From an uncultured Bacteroidales bacterium (GTDB lineage Bacteria > Bacteroidota > Bacteroidia > Bacteroidales > UBA932): DNA of 39,155 nucleotides. Numbering within the stretch: position 1 is the stretch's first letter; each line of letters begins with the position of its first letter. This document shows positions 7,354 to 14,670 of this stretch, piece by piece. Made by a program: the position numbers and the translations under genes. The notes below the pieces were generated by a model. That model was given only the letters and a program-made list of their open reading frames with translations, had not been told where the DNA came from and did no database searches. Location of the stretch: assembly GCA_947305645.1 (NCBI GenBank), contig CAMZEC010000018.1, forward strand, positions 1 to 39,155, read 5' to 3'.

Positions 7354-8175
7354 ATGAAGGCGATGATTTTCGCAGCCGGGCTCGGCACGCGGCTCAAGCC
7401 GCTTACGGACAGCATGCCCAAGGCGCTGGTGCCGGTTTGCGGAAAGCCGTTGCTGTATCATGTCCTGAGCAAATTGCGTTTGGCGGGCTACGACGAGATA
7501 GTTGTTAACGTCCACCATTTTGCCGGGCAGATCCGCGATTATCTTGAGACGCACGACTTCGGGGCCAGAATTTCCATCTCCGACGAAACCGACCTTCTCC
7601 GCGAAACCGGCGGAGGAATCATGCACGCACGACCGTTCTTGGAAGGATCGTCGGAGCCGGGCAGGGGCAGAGGTTCGGAGGGGCTTTTCCCAAATCTTTC
7701 GCCCCGGAGGGCCCTGCCCCTGACGGCGAAAGACGAGCCGTTCCTGGTACATAATGTCGACATAATCTCCGACTTGGACCTCCGGTGGTTCCGGGAGCAG
7801 TGGCGACCGGGGGCGCTCGCGACGCTGCTGGTCAGCGACCGCCAGACTCAGCGCTACCTGCTGTTCGACGATGACATGCGCCTTGTCGGCTGGACGAATA
7901 TAGCAACCGGCGAAGTCAGGAGCCCTTATCCCGGCCTGAAGGCAGACGAATGCCGCAAGTTCGCATTCGCCGGCATACACGACATCTCTCCGGCGATTTT
8001 CAACGTTTTCGAGCAGACGGGCTGCCCCGACCGTTTCCCTATCATCGACTTCTATCTCAATGTATGCGCGGAGCATCCGGTCTACGGTGCCGTGCCTGAG
8101 AAGCTCAGAATTGTCGACGTTGGCAAGTTCGACACCCTTGGAGAGGCCGAGCGCCTTTGTGCCGGCATCTTGTAG
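7354..8175 (+). CDS. MurU-like sugar-1-phosphate nucleotidyltransferase carrying an in-frame insertion
   Basis: 273 aa. The N-terminus has the nucleotidyltransferase signature AAGLGTRLKPLTDSMPKAL (residues 7-25), followed by the product/metal-site motif HNVDII (about 133-138). Paired with the upstream AmgK-like kinase, it probably makes UDP-MurNAc or UDP-GlcNAc from the 1-phosphate, bypassing de novo synthesis. Close family members usually run directly from GGGI..A..F to DEPFLVHNVD. Here about 28 extra residues, rich in Gly, Pro, Arg and Ser, intervene (about 99-126), and they coincide with a palindromic DNA element. The frame is kept and all catalytic motifs remain, so the enzyme may still be active. 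Gap to the CotH gene is 2 nt. Confidence 0.82.
   Translation: MKAMIFAAGLGTRLKPLTDSMPKALVPVCGKPLLYHVLSKLRLAGYDEIVVNVHHFAGQIRDYLETHDFGARISISDETDLLRETGGGIMHARPFLEGSSEPGRGRGSEGLFPNLSPRRALPLTAKDEPFLVHNVDIISDLDLRWFREQWRPGALATLLVSDRQTQRYLLFDDDMRLVGWTNIATGEVRSPYPGLKADECRKFAFAGIHDISPAIFNVFEQTGCPDRFPIIDFYLNVCAEHPVYGAVPEKLRIVDVGKFDTLGEAERLCAGIL
7648..7731 (+). repeat. In-frame palindromic element inserted in the MurU-like gene
   Basis: About 84 bp (28 codons). Outer arms CAGGGGCAG (7662-7670) and CTGCCCCTG (7714-7722) are perfectly complementary. Inner arms GGGGC (7680-7684) and GCCCC (7701-7705) close a T/A-richer 16-nt loop. The segment encodes a low-complexity peptide with no place in the nucleotidyltransferase fold. 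It resembles in concept the Rickettsia palindromic elements that insert in coding genes. The exact ends are approximate because no target duplication or second copy is visible. Confidence 0.65.
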
Positions 8176-8177
8176 CA

Positions 8178-9572
8178 ATGAGACGCATTTCAGCCATATT
8201 GTCCGCCATACTGCTGCTGTACGGCTGCGGGGGGATAAACTACGATTACCTTCCCTCCGACGACAATGCAGACAACGTGGACTGGAGGTCCGCCTACGCT
8301 TGCGTTTTCGACGACAGCGTAATACCGGAGATTCATTTAAGCGTTTCCGTGGACGAATGGAACCGCTTGCTGGCGGAGTACGACAAGAACAGCCAGACAA
8401 AGGAGTATATTTCCTGCGATGTCCGGCACATCAAAGGGGACGAAAACATCGGTATTCCTAATGCCGGCCTGCGACTGCGCGGCAACACCTCACGCCGGCG
8501 CCCTGAGGGCCGCGGGGGCCAGAAGCACCAGAGCGCCGGTCCGGACTGGCACCATTGCCATTTCTGCCTCAACTATCATTACTACGAGAAGAACCCCTCA
8601 CATACGCTTCACGGAGTGAGGCGGGTCGACCTGAAATGGTTCAAAGACGACCCTGCGTATGTACGCGAGATTTACTGCTACGACCTTTTCCGCCGGTTCG
8701 GGGTGTGGACGGCGATCAACGACGTCTACTGCCGCTTGTGGATCAAAGTCGGAAACGACAAAGAGGCATACTTCGGAGTGTACGAAATGATGGAGCACAT
8801 AGACAGGAATTACCTGCTGGCACGTCGGAAGCAATTCGGTTCTGCCGACGGCAACCTGTGGAAATGCAGCCACGGGGCCGACCTTCGCAAGACCAACACA
8901 GATTTCGGGGCGGATGAAAACGGCAAGGAGCATGTGTATGAGTTGAAAGAAGGCCCGCAAGGCCTTGAAGCCGCAAAAGACCAGCTGCTGAACTTCATCA
9001 CCAAGCTGAACACCCAGAGCGGCGAAGAATTGTTCAGATGGCTGGAGTCTGTTATGGATATTGACCTTTTCTTGCGTACGTATGCGGTCAATGTAGCCGT
9101 AGGTATGTGGGACGACTATTGGAACAACTCCAACAACTATTACCTGTACCTCACCCCGGAGGGCAAGGTCTATTTCATACCTTTCGACTACGACAACACC
9201 ATTGGGACGAGCCATGTGTGCGGAGTCCAGAAAGATGCCGGCAGGCAGTCTCCGCTGCGCTGGGGGCAGGACGGCAACCCTCTGGTACTGAAGATTCTTC
9301 AGAATCAGGAATGGAAGGATAAGTACATCTCCTACCTGAAAGAGCTGTGTGTGGACGAGAACGGCCTTAATACAGACAAGGCTGCGGCCCTCCGCATCAG
9401 GAAATGGCAGGGTGCCATCGGGCTGTACGTGGCTAACGATACCGGCGAGGACATGGTTATAGAAGACAAGCCTGCAGCCTGGGGCAACCACAAGGAGTAT
9501 CGCCTGCTGAACAGCGACGGCAACAATTTCTTCAGTGTAAAGGCACTTTCTGTGTCCGCCCTGTGGCCCTAG
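8178..9572 (+). CDS. CotH-kinase family lipoprotein
   Basis: 464 aa. The signal peptide ends in a lipobox with LLLYGCGG, so it is an outer-envelope lipoprotein. The body matches the CotH atypical-kinase family: RVDLKWFKDDPAYVRE, the YFGVYEMMEHIDRNYL block and a metal-binding-like IPFDYDNT. CotH of Bacillus phosphorylates spore-coat proteins; Bacteroidetes homologues are exported and their substrates are unknown. I chose the ATG at 8178, which gives the signal peptide directly and sits 2 nt after the upstream stop; an earlier start at 8157 lies inside the MurU-like gene. It is last in the ROK operon. Its stop interlocks with the convergent symporter stop in the 4-bp motif CTAG at 9569-9572. 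Confidence 0.85.
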   Translation: MRRISAILSAILLLYGCGGINYDYLPSDDNADNVDWRSAYACVFDDSVIPEIHLSVSVDEWNRLLAEYDKNSQTKEYISCDVRHIKGDENIGIPNAGLRLRGNTSRRRPEGRGGQKHQSAGPDWHHCHFCLNYHYYEKNPSHTLHGVRRVDLKWFKDDPAYVREIYCYDLFRRFGVWTAINDVYCRLWIKVGNDKEAYFGVYEMMEHIDRNYLLARRKQFGSADGNLWKCSHGADLRKTNTDFGADENGKEHVYELKEGPQGLEAAKDQLLNFITKLNTQSGEELFRWLESVMDIDLFLRTYAVNVAVGMWDDYWNNSNNYYLYLTPEGKVYFIPFDYDNTIGTSHVCGVQKDAGRQSPLRWGQDGNPLVLKILQNQEWKDKYISYLKELCVDENGLNTDKAAALRIRKWQGAIGLYVANDTGEDMVIEDKPAAWGNHKEYRLLNSDGNNFFSVKALSVSALWP

Positions 9573-10903
9573 ACTCCCTTTTCGTAATCTCTCAAGGCTT
9601 TGAATCCCTGCTTTGAAAGCAGCAGTAGGACTATCACGTTCACCCAGGCCTGTATGCCTACGGCTATGTCTCCGAGGTCCCATGCCAATGTGCTCTCGTA
9701 AATGGTTCCGAGTATGGCAAAGCTCATCAGAGTAAGGCGCAACACTACCACGAGCGTCTTCTCCAGCCTGGAGCCTTCTCTGTTGCGCATCAGGTAGATA
9801 AGGCTGCTCTCTGCGTAGAAATAGTAGGCCATGATGGTGGTATATGAAAAGAATACCATGGCTATTCCCACGAACTTGGAGCCGAAGCCGGGGAAAATGG
9901 TGTCAATCGCGCTCTGGGTATATGCGGCGTAATTGTCGCCCAGGCCAGTGGGTGCAGCGATCAGTATCATCAGGGCCGTTGCAGTGCAAACGAAAAGGGT
10001 GTCCACGTAAACGGAGAAACTCTGTGCGAAGCCCTGGCGTACCGGATGGCTGACGTCGGCGGAGGCAGATACTATGGCGCCCGTTCCTTGTCCGGCTTCG
10101 TTGGAATAGACCCCTCGCTTGACGCCCATCATTATTGTCGTGCCTATTATGCCGCCGCCCGCAGCTCCAACCCCGAAGGCTTCCTGGAAGATGGTTTTAA
10201 ATACGCCCGGTACGGCTTCAAGGTTGAAGCAAACTACTATCAGGGCCACAATTATGTATCCCAGGGCCATGAAAGGCGTAATGATGGAGCTGACGCGGGA
10301 GATGCTCTCTATGCCGCCGAATATTACTGCGCCGAGGACGGCAGCCAGGCATAGGCCGACGTACAGGGGATTCACGCCGAAGGCGTTGTGCATCGATGTG
10401 CTGAGGCCGTTGGCCTGGACCGTGACCAGTCCGGTGCCATAGCCGATTATGCCTGCTACGGCAAAGAATATTGCCAGCCACTTCATGCCGAGGCCTTTCT
10501 CGATATAACTGAAGGGGCCTCCGCGGAAGCCGGTTTCGTGCTGGAATTTGTATTTCTGTGCAAGTGTGGATTCCATGAATGCGGTGGCTGCTCCGAAGAA
10601 GGCGATGATCCACATCCAGAATACGGATCCGGGGCCGCCGATTGCTATGGCGGTGGCTACGCCGACGATGTTACCCGTACCGATGCGGCCGGACAGCGCC
10701 ATGCAGAAGGCCTCGAAGGACGATATGCCTTTACCCTTCCCCGCCTTGACGGCAAAGAGCGACTTGAGCATATCCTTGATGTGGCGGACCTGAACGAAGC
10801 GCGTCCCCGCCGTAAAAAAGAGGCCCGCAAAGATCAGAAGTCCCACCAGCGCCGGACTCCAGATAATCTTGCTGATCTGTGATACAACTTCCGCGAAACT
10901 CAT
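9569..10903 (-). CDS. AGCS-family sodium:amino-acid (alanine/glycine) symporter
   Basis: 444 aa with about 10-11 hydrophobic segments. The family signature GVKRGVYSNEAGQGTGAI is present, as is the early FEAFCMALSGRIGTGNIVGVA-type segment that forms part of the Na+ and substrate site. It takes up alanine, glycine or related amino acids with sodium across the inner membrane. I chose the ATG at 10903 (MSFAEVVSQ), which leads directly to the first membrane helix; the upstream ATG at 10954 falls in the tRNA terminator. It is a single-gene unit, convergent with the CotH gene. Confidence 0.9.
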   Translation of the reverse strand: MSFAEVVSQISKIIWSPALVGLLIFAGLFFTAGTRFVQVRHIKDMLKSLFAVKAGKGKGISSFEAFCMALSGRIGTGNIVGVATAIAIGGPGSVFWMWIIAFFGAATAFMESTLAQKYKFQHETGFRGGPFSYIEKGLGMKWLAIFFAVAGIIGYGTGLVTVQANGLSTSMHNAFGVNPLYVGLCLAAVLGAVIFGGIESISRVSSIITPFMALGYIIVALIVVCFNLEAVPGVFKTIFQEAFGVGAAGGGIIGTTIMMGVKRGVYSNEAGQGTGAIVSASADVSHPVRQGFAQSFSVYVDTLFVCTATALMILIAAPTGLGDNYAAYTQSAIDTIFPGFGSKFVGIAMVFFSYTTIMAYYFYAESSLIYLMRNREGSRLEKTLVVVLRLTLMSFAILGTIYESTLAWDLGDIAVGIQAWVNVIVLLLLSKQGFKALRDYEKGV

Positions 10904-10908
10904 GTTCC

Positions 10909-10940
10909 GCAATATAATGATTTTACGGGAGGAAAACAAA
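10909..10940 (-). promoter_or_regulatory. Weak candidate promoter for the AGCS symporter
   Basis: On the minus strand TTTG (10937-10940) is followed after 20 nt by TATATTGC (10909-10916), a partial match to TAnnTTTG. The -33 box would overlap the U-tract of the upstream tRNA terminator, and transcription would begin almost at the ATG. Supported only by spacing. Confidence 0.3.
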
Positions 10941-10965
10941 AAACGCAGAACCATGAGATTCTGCG
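10931..10965 (-). terminator. Intrinsic terminator of tRNA-Val
   Basis: On the minus strand a 7-bp stem (CGCAGAA, 8-nt loop, TTCTGCG; 10944-10965) is followed by a T-rich run TTTTTTGTTTT. It starts 8 nt after the tRNA 3' end. Confidence 0.8.
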
Positions 10966-10973
10966 GATTGTTG

Positions 10974-11048
10974 TAGGGACGATCGGATTCGAACCGATGA
11001 CCTTTTGAATGTGACTCAAACGCTCTAAACCAGCTGAGCTACGCCCCT
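10974..11048 (-). tRNA. tRNA-Val (anticodon CAC)
   Basis: 75 nt fold into a full cloverleaf. The acceptor stem is AGGGGCG with CGTCCCT, including one G-U pair. The D-stem is GCTC/GAGC and the anticodon stem TTTGA/TCAAA encloses the loop GTCACAT. The T-stem is ATCGG/CCGAT with loop TTCGAAT. U33 precedes CAC, which reads GUG (valine). No CCA is encoded. It has its own promoter and terminator. Confidence 0.9.
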
Positions 11049-11063
11049 GCGTTTTTGGGATTG

Positions 11064-11094
11064 CAAATATATAGATTATTTTTTATATTGCAAA
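11064..11094 (-). promoter_or_regulatory. Promoter of tRNA-Val
   Basis: On the minus strand TTTG (11091-11094), a 19-nt spacer and TATATTTG (11064-11071) form a near-perfect Bacteroidetes -33/-7 promoter, 15 nt before the tRNA 5' end. The divergent sodB gene probably uses overlapping AT-rich DNA, where only a weak TTGC-N19-TATATTGC match is seen on the plus strand. Confidence 0.7.
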
Positions 11095-11122
11095 AAATTA
11101 TAACACTACTCAACCCACTCAA

Positions 11123-11722
11123 ATGTCTACAGCAAATTACACCTTCGCCCCCGTCGGACTGCCTTATGCGCAGGACGCCCTGGCTCCAGTCATCAGCGCC
11201 GAGACTATCGCCTTCCACTACGGCAAGCATCTTCAGGCGTATATCAACAACCTCAACGCAGCCCTGCCCGGCAGCGGTTTTGAGGGTAAATCCCTGGAAG
11301 AGATTGTGAAAGAGTCCCAGGGCGGCATCTTCAACAATGCCGGACAGGTTCTCAACCACACTCTGTACTTCACCCAGTTCAAGGCATACGGTGCGGCTAC
11401 CGAACCCTCGGGAGCCCTGGCTGCCGCCATCAAGCGCGACTTCGGCGGCATCGAGGAGTTCAAGGCCGAGTTCCAGAAGAAGGGTGTAGGCCTCTTCGGC
11501 TCCGGTTGGGTATGGCTGGCTTCCGATGCAGAAGGAAAGCTCTACATCACCCAGGAGGCCAATGCCGGCAACCCCGTCCGCAGCGGGCTCAAGCCCCTTC
11601 TGACTTTCGACGTCTGGGAGCACGCCTACTACCTGGATTACCAAAACCGCCGCCCCGACCACCTCGCCGCCCTCTGGCAAATCGTCGACTGGGACGTGGT
11701 GGCCAAACGCTACGGGAAATAA
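11123..11722 (+). CDS. sodB: Fe/Mn superoxide dismutase
   Basis: 199 aa, typical length for the bacterial iron/manganese family. It converts superoxide to hydrogen peroxide and oxygen in the cytoplasm. The four metal ligands are recognisable: H32 (AFHYGKH), H79 (QVLNHTLYF), D163 and H167 (TFDVWEHAYYLDY). The NAGQVLNH wording is closer to Fe-type or cambialistic enzymes than to Mn-type, but metal use cannot be fixed by sequence. There is no signal peptide. It is a single-gene unit ended by the hairpin at 11743-11782. Confidence 0.95.
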   Translation: MSTANYTFAPVGLPYAQDALAPVISAETIAFHYGKHLQAYINNLNAALPGSGFEGKSLEEIVKESQGGIFNNAGQVLNHTLYFTQFKAYGAATEPSGALAAAIKRDFGGIEEFKAEFQKKGVGLFGSGWVWLASDAEGKLYITQEANAGNPVRSGLKPLLTFDVWEHAYYLDYQNRRPDHLAALWQIVDWDVVAKRYGK

Positions 11723-11739
11723 GCCCTCGCTTTGAAAAA

Positions 11740-11832
11740 CGTAGCCGGATGTACACACACCTGTACCTCCGGCTTCATTTTTAACCTTTTTTTTTGCTGC
11801 CGGAGGACCATACAAATGTACCTCCGGCTACG
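11740..11832. terminator. Bidirectional terminator region with four interchangeable hairpin arms
   Basis: Hairpin 1: AGCCGGATGTACA (11743-11755) pairs with TGTACCTCCGGCT (11762-11774) with one mismatch. It is followed by TCATTTTT on the plus strand (end of sodB) and by TTTTT on the minus strand (end of the phosphatase operon). Hairpin 2: GCCGGAGG (11799-11806) with CCTCCGGC (11821-11828), extended by TACA/TGTA. TGTACCTCCGGCT occurs twice (11762 and 11817), so the first arm can pair with either copy. A T9 run lies between the hairpins. Confidence 0.65.
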
Positions 11833-11837
11833 CAAAG

Positions 11838-13115
11838 CTACTCCAGCATATTCTGCCTGAACTTCACTATGTCGCTCTCTTTGATGCCGATCTCGATCAA
11901 ATATTTCTGGACGCAGTCCTTGAAAGGCAGGTAGCTACCGTCGTCCTGCTTGCCATAGGCCCAGATGAACTTGGCGGCACCGTCGTAATCAATGCCATTC
12001 AGACGGGTCATCCTGGTTTTCTCGCCTTCGGACACGCTGTATCCGTGGGGAGCGAACTGAGTAATCTCGTACTCCTTGGAAATCTCGCCCTCGTCAACGC
12101 CCAGGATACCCAGGGTGAGCATGGCGACGGTTCCGGTACGGTCACGTCCGAGCGAGCAGTGGAAATACACCGGCCTGCCCTGGTCTACGGAATCGAATAT
12201 GAACTGCATGCACTGGCGGGTCTTCTCCTTGTCGTCGCGAAGCATCTGGGCGTATCCTTCTTCGATAATAGGAGAAAGGAATGTCGCATCCGTGAACGGA
12301 GTTGCGCCAAGGTGGTCGCTCTTGCCGCGGAGGTCGAGCTCTGCCAGAATACCCTCTCTCCTTGCCTCCTGCTTGCCGGTGCTGTTGATCTTGTCGGGCC
12401 TTCCGCCACGATAGACCTTGCGGTACTTGACGGTCTTGCCGTCCTTTGTCTTCCAGCCGCCAAGGTCACGTACGTTACGCACGCCGGAGGCGCTGCCGGG
12501 CTTGAAAGTAAGGTGGTGCAGATGCCCGTAGGTCTCGAACTTGCCGCTGGTAACGACGGTGGAGCCGTTCTTGACCTCGTAATTGTACTGGGCGTTCGGA
12601 CGAAGGTTGTTCAGAGTCCAGAAGCCGAACGACACATCGGGATCGGGATTGGGGTCAAGAGTGTATGTGGCGCTCCAGTCCCCTTCCCAAAGCTTTGCGG
12701 TATACTCCGAGCTCTGGGTGTCCTTGGGCCATCTGATGGTGAAAGACGGGGAAATATCTTCCTTGCCGGGAGAAATCAAAAGGTGGGTCTTGGTCTCGCC
12801 GGTTTCTTCATCTACATACGGTTCCTTCAGGAAATCAGCCTCCTCGCCCCTCTTCATGGCGGAATAGCTGTAGTCCCTTTCAGGATAAGTAATGGTAGTT
12901 ATGAACTTCTCGATAACCGCGTTGGTCACGAGAATACGGTCTCCATTCTTCAATTCCACTGGCACCAGATCATCCGGATTGGGTTCATCGGGATCCACGA
13001 CAGGGGTGTCCGGAGTGTCAGGGGTGTCCGGGGTATCAGGCTCCGGTTGCTCGCACATTACCATGAAAGGCACGAGCAAAGCGAGGAAATAATAACGTAT
13101 CTTCTTCATAATCAA
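11838..13115 (-). CDS. PTP-like (Y_phosphatase3/LipA-type) phosphatase lipoprotein
   Basis: 425 aa. The signal peptide ends at a lipobox with C21, followed by a Pro/Asp/Thr tether (about 25-50). A β-sandwich-like region follows (about 55-195). The C-terminal half is a protein-tyrosine-phosphatase fold of the PF13350 type: VRNVRDLGGW (about 212-221), VYRGGRPD, and the P-loop HCSLGRDRTGT with nucleophile C320 and R326. The HCxxG(K/R)DRTG loop is shared with phosphatases that act on phosphoinositides as well as phosphotyrosine. Export as a lipoprotein in a PUL suggests an extracellular phospho-glycan or phospho-inositol substrate, but this is inferred. The second ATG at 13109 may be the true start. 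It is 41% or so of the upstream paralogue by eye, not measured. Confidence 0.8.
   Translation of the reverse strand: MIMKKIRYYFLALLVPFMVMCEQPEPDTPDTPDTPDTPVVDPDEPNPDDLVPVELKNGDRILVTNAVIEKFITTITYPERDYSYSAMKRGEEADFLKEPYVDEETGETKTHLLISPGKEDISPSFTIRWPKDTQSSEYTAKLWEGDWSATYTLDPNPDPDVSFGFWTLNNLRPNAQYNYEVKNGSTVVTSGKFETYGHLHHLTFKPGSASGVRNVRDLGGWKTKDGKTVKYRKVYRGGRPDKINSTGKQEARREGILAELDLRGKSDHLGATPFTDATFLSPIIEEGYAQMLRDDKEKTRQCMQFIFDSVDQGRPVYFHCSLGRDRTGTVAMLTLGILGVDEGEISKEYEITQFAPHGYSVSEGEKTRMTRLNGIDYDGAAKFIWAYGKQDDGSYLPFKDCVQKYLIEIGIKESDIVKFRQNMLE
13003..13038 (-). repeat. Four 9-bp tandem units in a lipoprotein tether
   Basis: Four near-identical 9-bp units (GGGGTGTCC, GGAGTGTCA, GGGGTGTCC, GGGGTATCA on the plus strand) encode a Asp-Thr-Pro repeat just after the lipidated cysteine. 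In-frame unit gain or loss could change tether length. Confidence 0.7.
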
Positions 13116-13121
13116 TGGATA

Positions 13122-14657
13122 TTATTCAAGCATCATGGAACGGAAATCATCGATATCCTTCTGGGAAACGCCAGCAACAGTGAGGAGGTATTTCTCTACA
13201 CCGGAAGCGAAGGTTCCGTCACCGGCAAGCTCCCAGAAATAAGGAACCACATCGCTGTAAACCCACTGCATGCGGGTATTCTTGAAGATAGGCTTGGGGT
13301 TGCTCTTCTTGTCGGAAGAAGAAACGCTGTAGCCTACGGGGGCAAAGTAAGTTACCTCATATTCCTTGGCGATAATGCCTTCACGTACGCCGAGCAGACC
13401 GAGCAGGAGGATATCCAGGGTGCCGGTACGGTCACGGCCGAGGGAGCAGTGGAAGTACACCGGCTTGCCCTTGCGGAGGCTGTTGACCACGAACTCAAAG
13501 CACTCCTTGGTCTTGGCGGCGTCGTTGACGAGCATGGTCTTGCCGCCCTGCTCGATAACAGGCGCGCAGTGGTCGAGCTCCTGTCCGGTATTAGCTTTGG
13601 TTACGGCAGATTCGAACATGACGTCGGAGTTGCCGCGGAGGTCGAGCTGGGCACCGATGCCCTCGATAAGAACCTCTTTCTCGCCCTGGGCGTCAAGAGG
13701 ATAGGGAGACCACTTCTCGTTCAGGCGGCCGCCGCGATAAACCATACGGTATTTGACCTTCTTGCCGTCGAGAGTAGGCCAGCCACCAAGGTCGCGGGCA
13801 TTGCGGGCGCCGCTTCCCTTAAGCTCCACTCCCCTTCTCTTGGTCACCTTCCCATGGAAGAACACCTGATGCAGGCTGCCCTTGGTGCTGAACTCGCCCT
13901 GGGCGATTACCTTACCCTTCTCGGTGCTCACCTTGTAGGTGTACTTATCGTTGGGAACCAGGTTGGTGAAGTTGACGTAACGGGCGCCGGAGGCTATCTC
14001 GATATCGCCCTTCCAGTTAAGCTGATCCTCCAGATGCAGGGTCATCTTGCTGCCGTCCATATCTTCTGCTTTCCAGCGGATACTGTAAGATGAAGGCTTG
14101 TCGCCGTCGGGCCAATCGGTCTCCCAGTTGTCCCAGGTGAGGTTTACGCCGTCGAAACCGCCGTAATAATCGAACACCTTTGTATCCTTCGTATAGGTCT
14201 TGTCCTCGTAATTAACCTCAGTGAGGAACTTCTCCACCAGAGGGCTGCAGGCAAGAAGAACATCGCCGCTCTTGAACTCAGGCGCAGCTCCTGCATAAGG
14301 ATCGCCGACCTGGAAAATGTAGACGGGCTCCCTTGCCTCGTCGGCCGCGATCAGGAAATAGCTGTCCCTGTCGACAGTCGAAGGATTCTGGGTATAGGAG
14401 ACGGTAACGGTAACCGGATCCTTCGAAGCGGAGCCGCTCTCGGGGCTTACTGTAAACCATTCATCGTCCGGGGTAACGGTCCAGTCGCGGTTGGCGGTGA
14501 ACGACACGGTAACGCTGCCGGCCTCGCAACCAACGTGTACTTCCTTCTCTCCGTTAATGGAGACCTTGGGGTCTTCCTGAACGGGATCTACGGGTTTGGG
14601 ATCGCAACACACCAGTGTGGGAACGATGCAAAGAAGTGCTAAAAAGTTCATTTTCAT
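13122..14657 (-). CDS. BACON-domain PTP-like phosphatase lipoprotein
   Basis: 511 aa, a paralogue of the next gene downstream (6 nt gap). The signal peptide ends in VCCDPK, giving a lipidated cysteine. Residues about 30-117 look like a BACON domain (SVTVSFTANRDWTVTPDDEWFTVSP), often linked to carbohydrate binding or spacing in Bacteroidetes. A β-rich middle region is followed by the phosphatase domain: ARNARDLGGWPTL, VYRGGRL, and P-loop HCSLGRDRTGT (C404, R410). All catalytic residues are present. It probably dephosphorylates an extracellular substrate delivered to the PUL. The start could be either the ATG at 14657 or 14651. It follows the GH36-like gene by 13 nt. Confidence 0.82.
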   Translation of the reverse strand: MKMNFLALLCIVPTLVCCDPKPVDPVQEDPKVSINGEKEVHVGCEAGSVTVSFTANRDWTVTPDDEWFTVSPESGSASKDPVTVTVSYTQNPSTVDRDSYFLIAADEAREPVYIFQVGDPYAGAAPEFKSGDVLLACSPLVEKFLTEVNYEDKTYTKDTKVFDYYGGFDGVNLTWDNWETDWPDGDKPSSYSIRWKAEDMDGSKMTLHLEDQLNWKGDIEIASGARYVNFTNLVPNDKYTYKVSTEKGKVIAQGEFSTKGSLHQVFFHGKVTKRRGVELKGSGARNARDLGGWPTLDGKKVKYRMVYRGGRLNEKWSPYPLDAQGEKEVLIEGIGAQLDLRGNSDVMFESAVTKANTGQELDHCAPVIEQGGKTMLVNDAAKTKECFEFVVNSLRKGKPVYFHCSLGRDRTGTLDILLLGLLGVREGIIAKEYEVTYFAPVGYSVSSSDKKSNPKPIFKNTRMQWVYSDVVPYFWELAGDGTFASGVEKYLLTVAGVSQKDIDDFRSMMLE

Positions 14658-14670
14658 AATTATAAGATGT

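Noticed and set aside
5236..8400. Very long open frame on the minus strand (over 1000 codons)
   Set aside because: It lies antisense to the ROK, AmgK/RapZ and MurU-like genes, which have clear family motifs. High GC with strong codon bias creates such antisense frames, and its protein has no recognisable domain.
10974..11048. Reading the tRNA as tRNA-Asp (GTC) from the GTCAC in the loop
   Set aside because: Only the 5-bp stem TTTGA/TCAAA leaves a 7-nt loop with U33, which gives anticodon CAC; the Asp reading misplaces U33.
11740..11832. CRISPR-like repeat, because of the repeated TGTACCTCCGGCT
   Set aside because: Only two copies, no regular spacers, and clear terminator function with adjacent T-runs.
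12045..14093. Long plus-strand open frame across both phosphatase genes
   Set aside because: It is antisense to two paralogous phosphatase genes with intact P-loops and shows no signal peptide or family motif.
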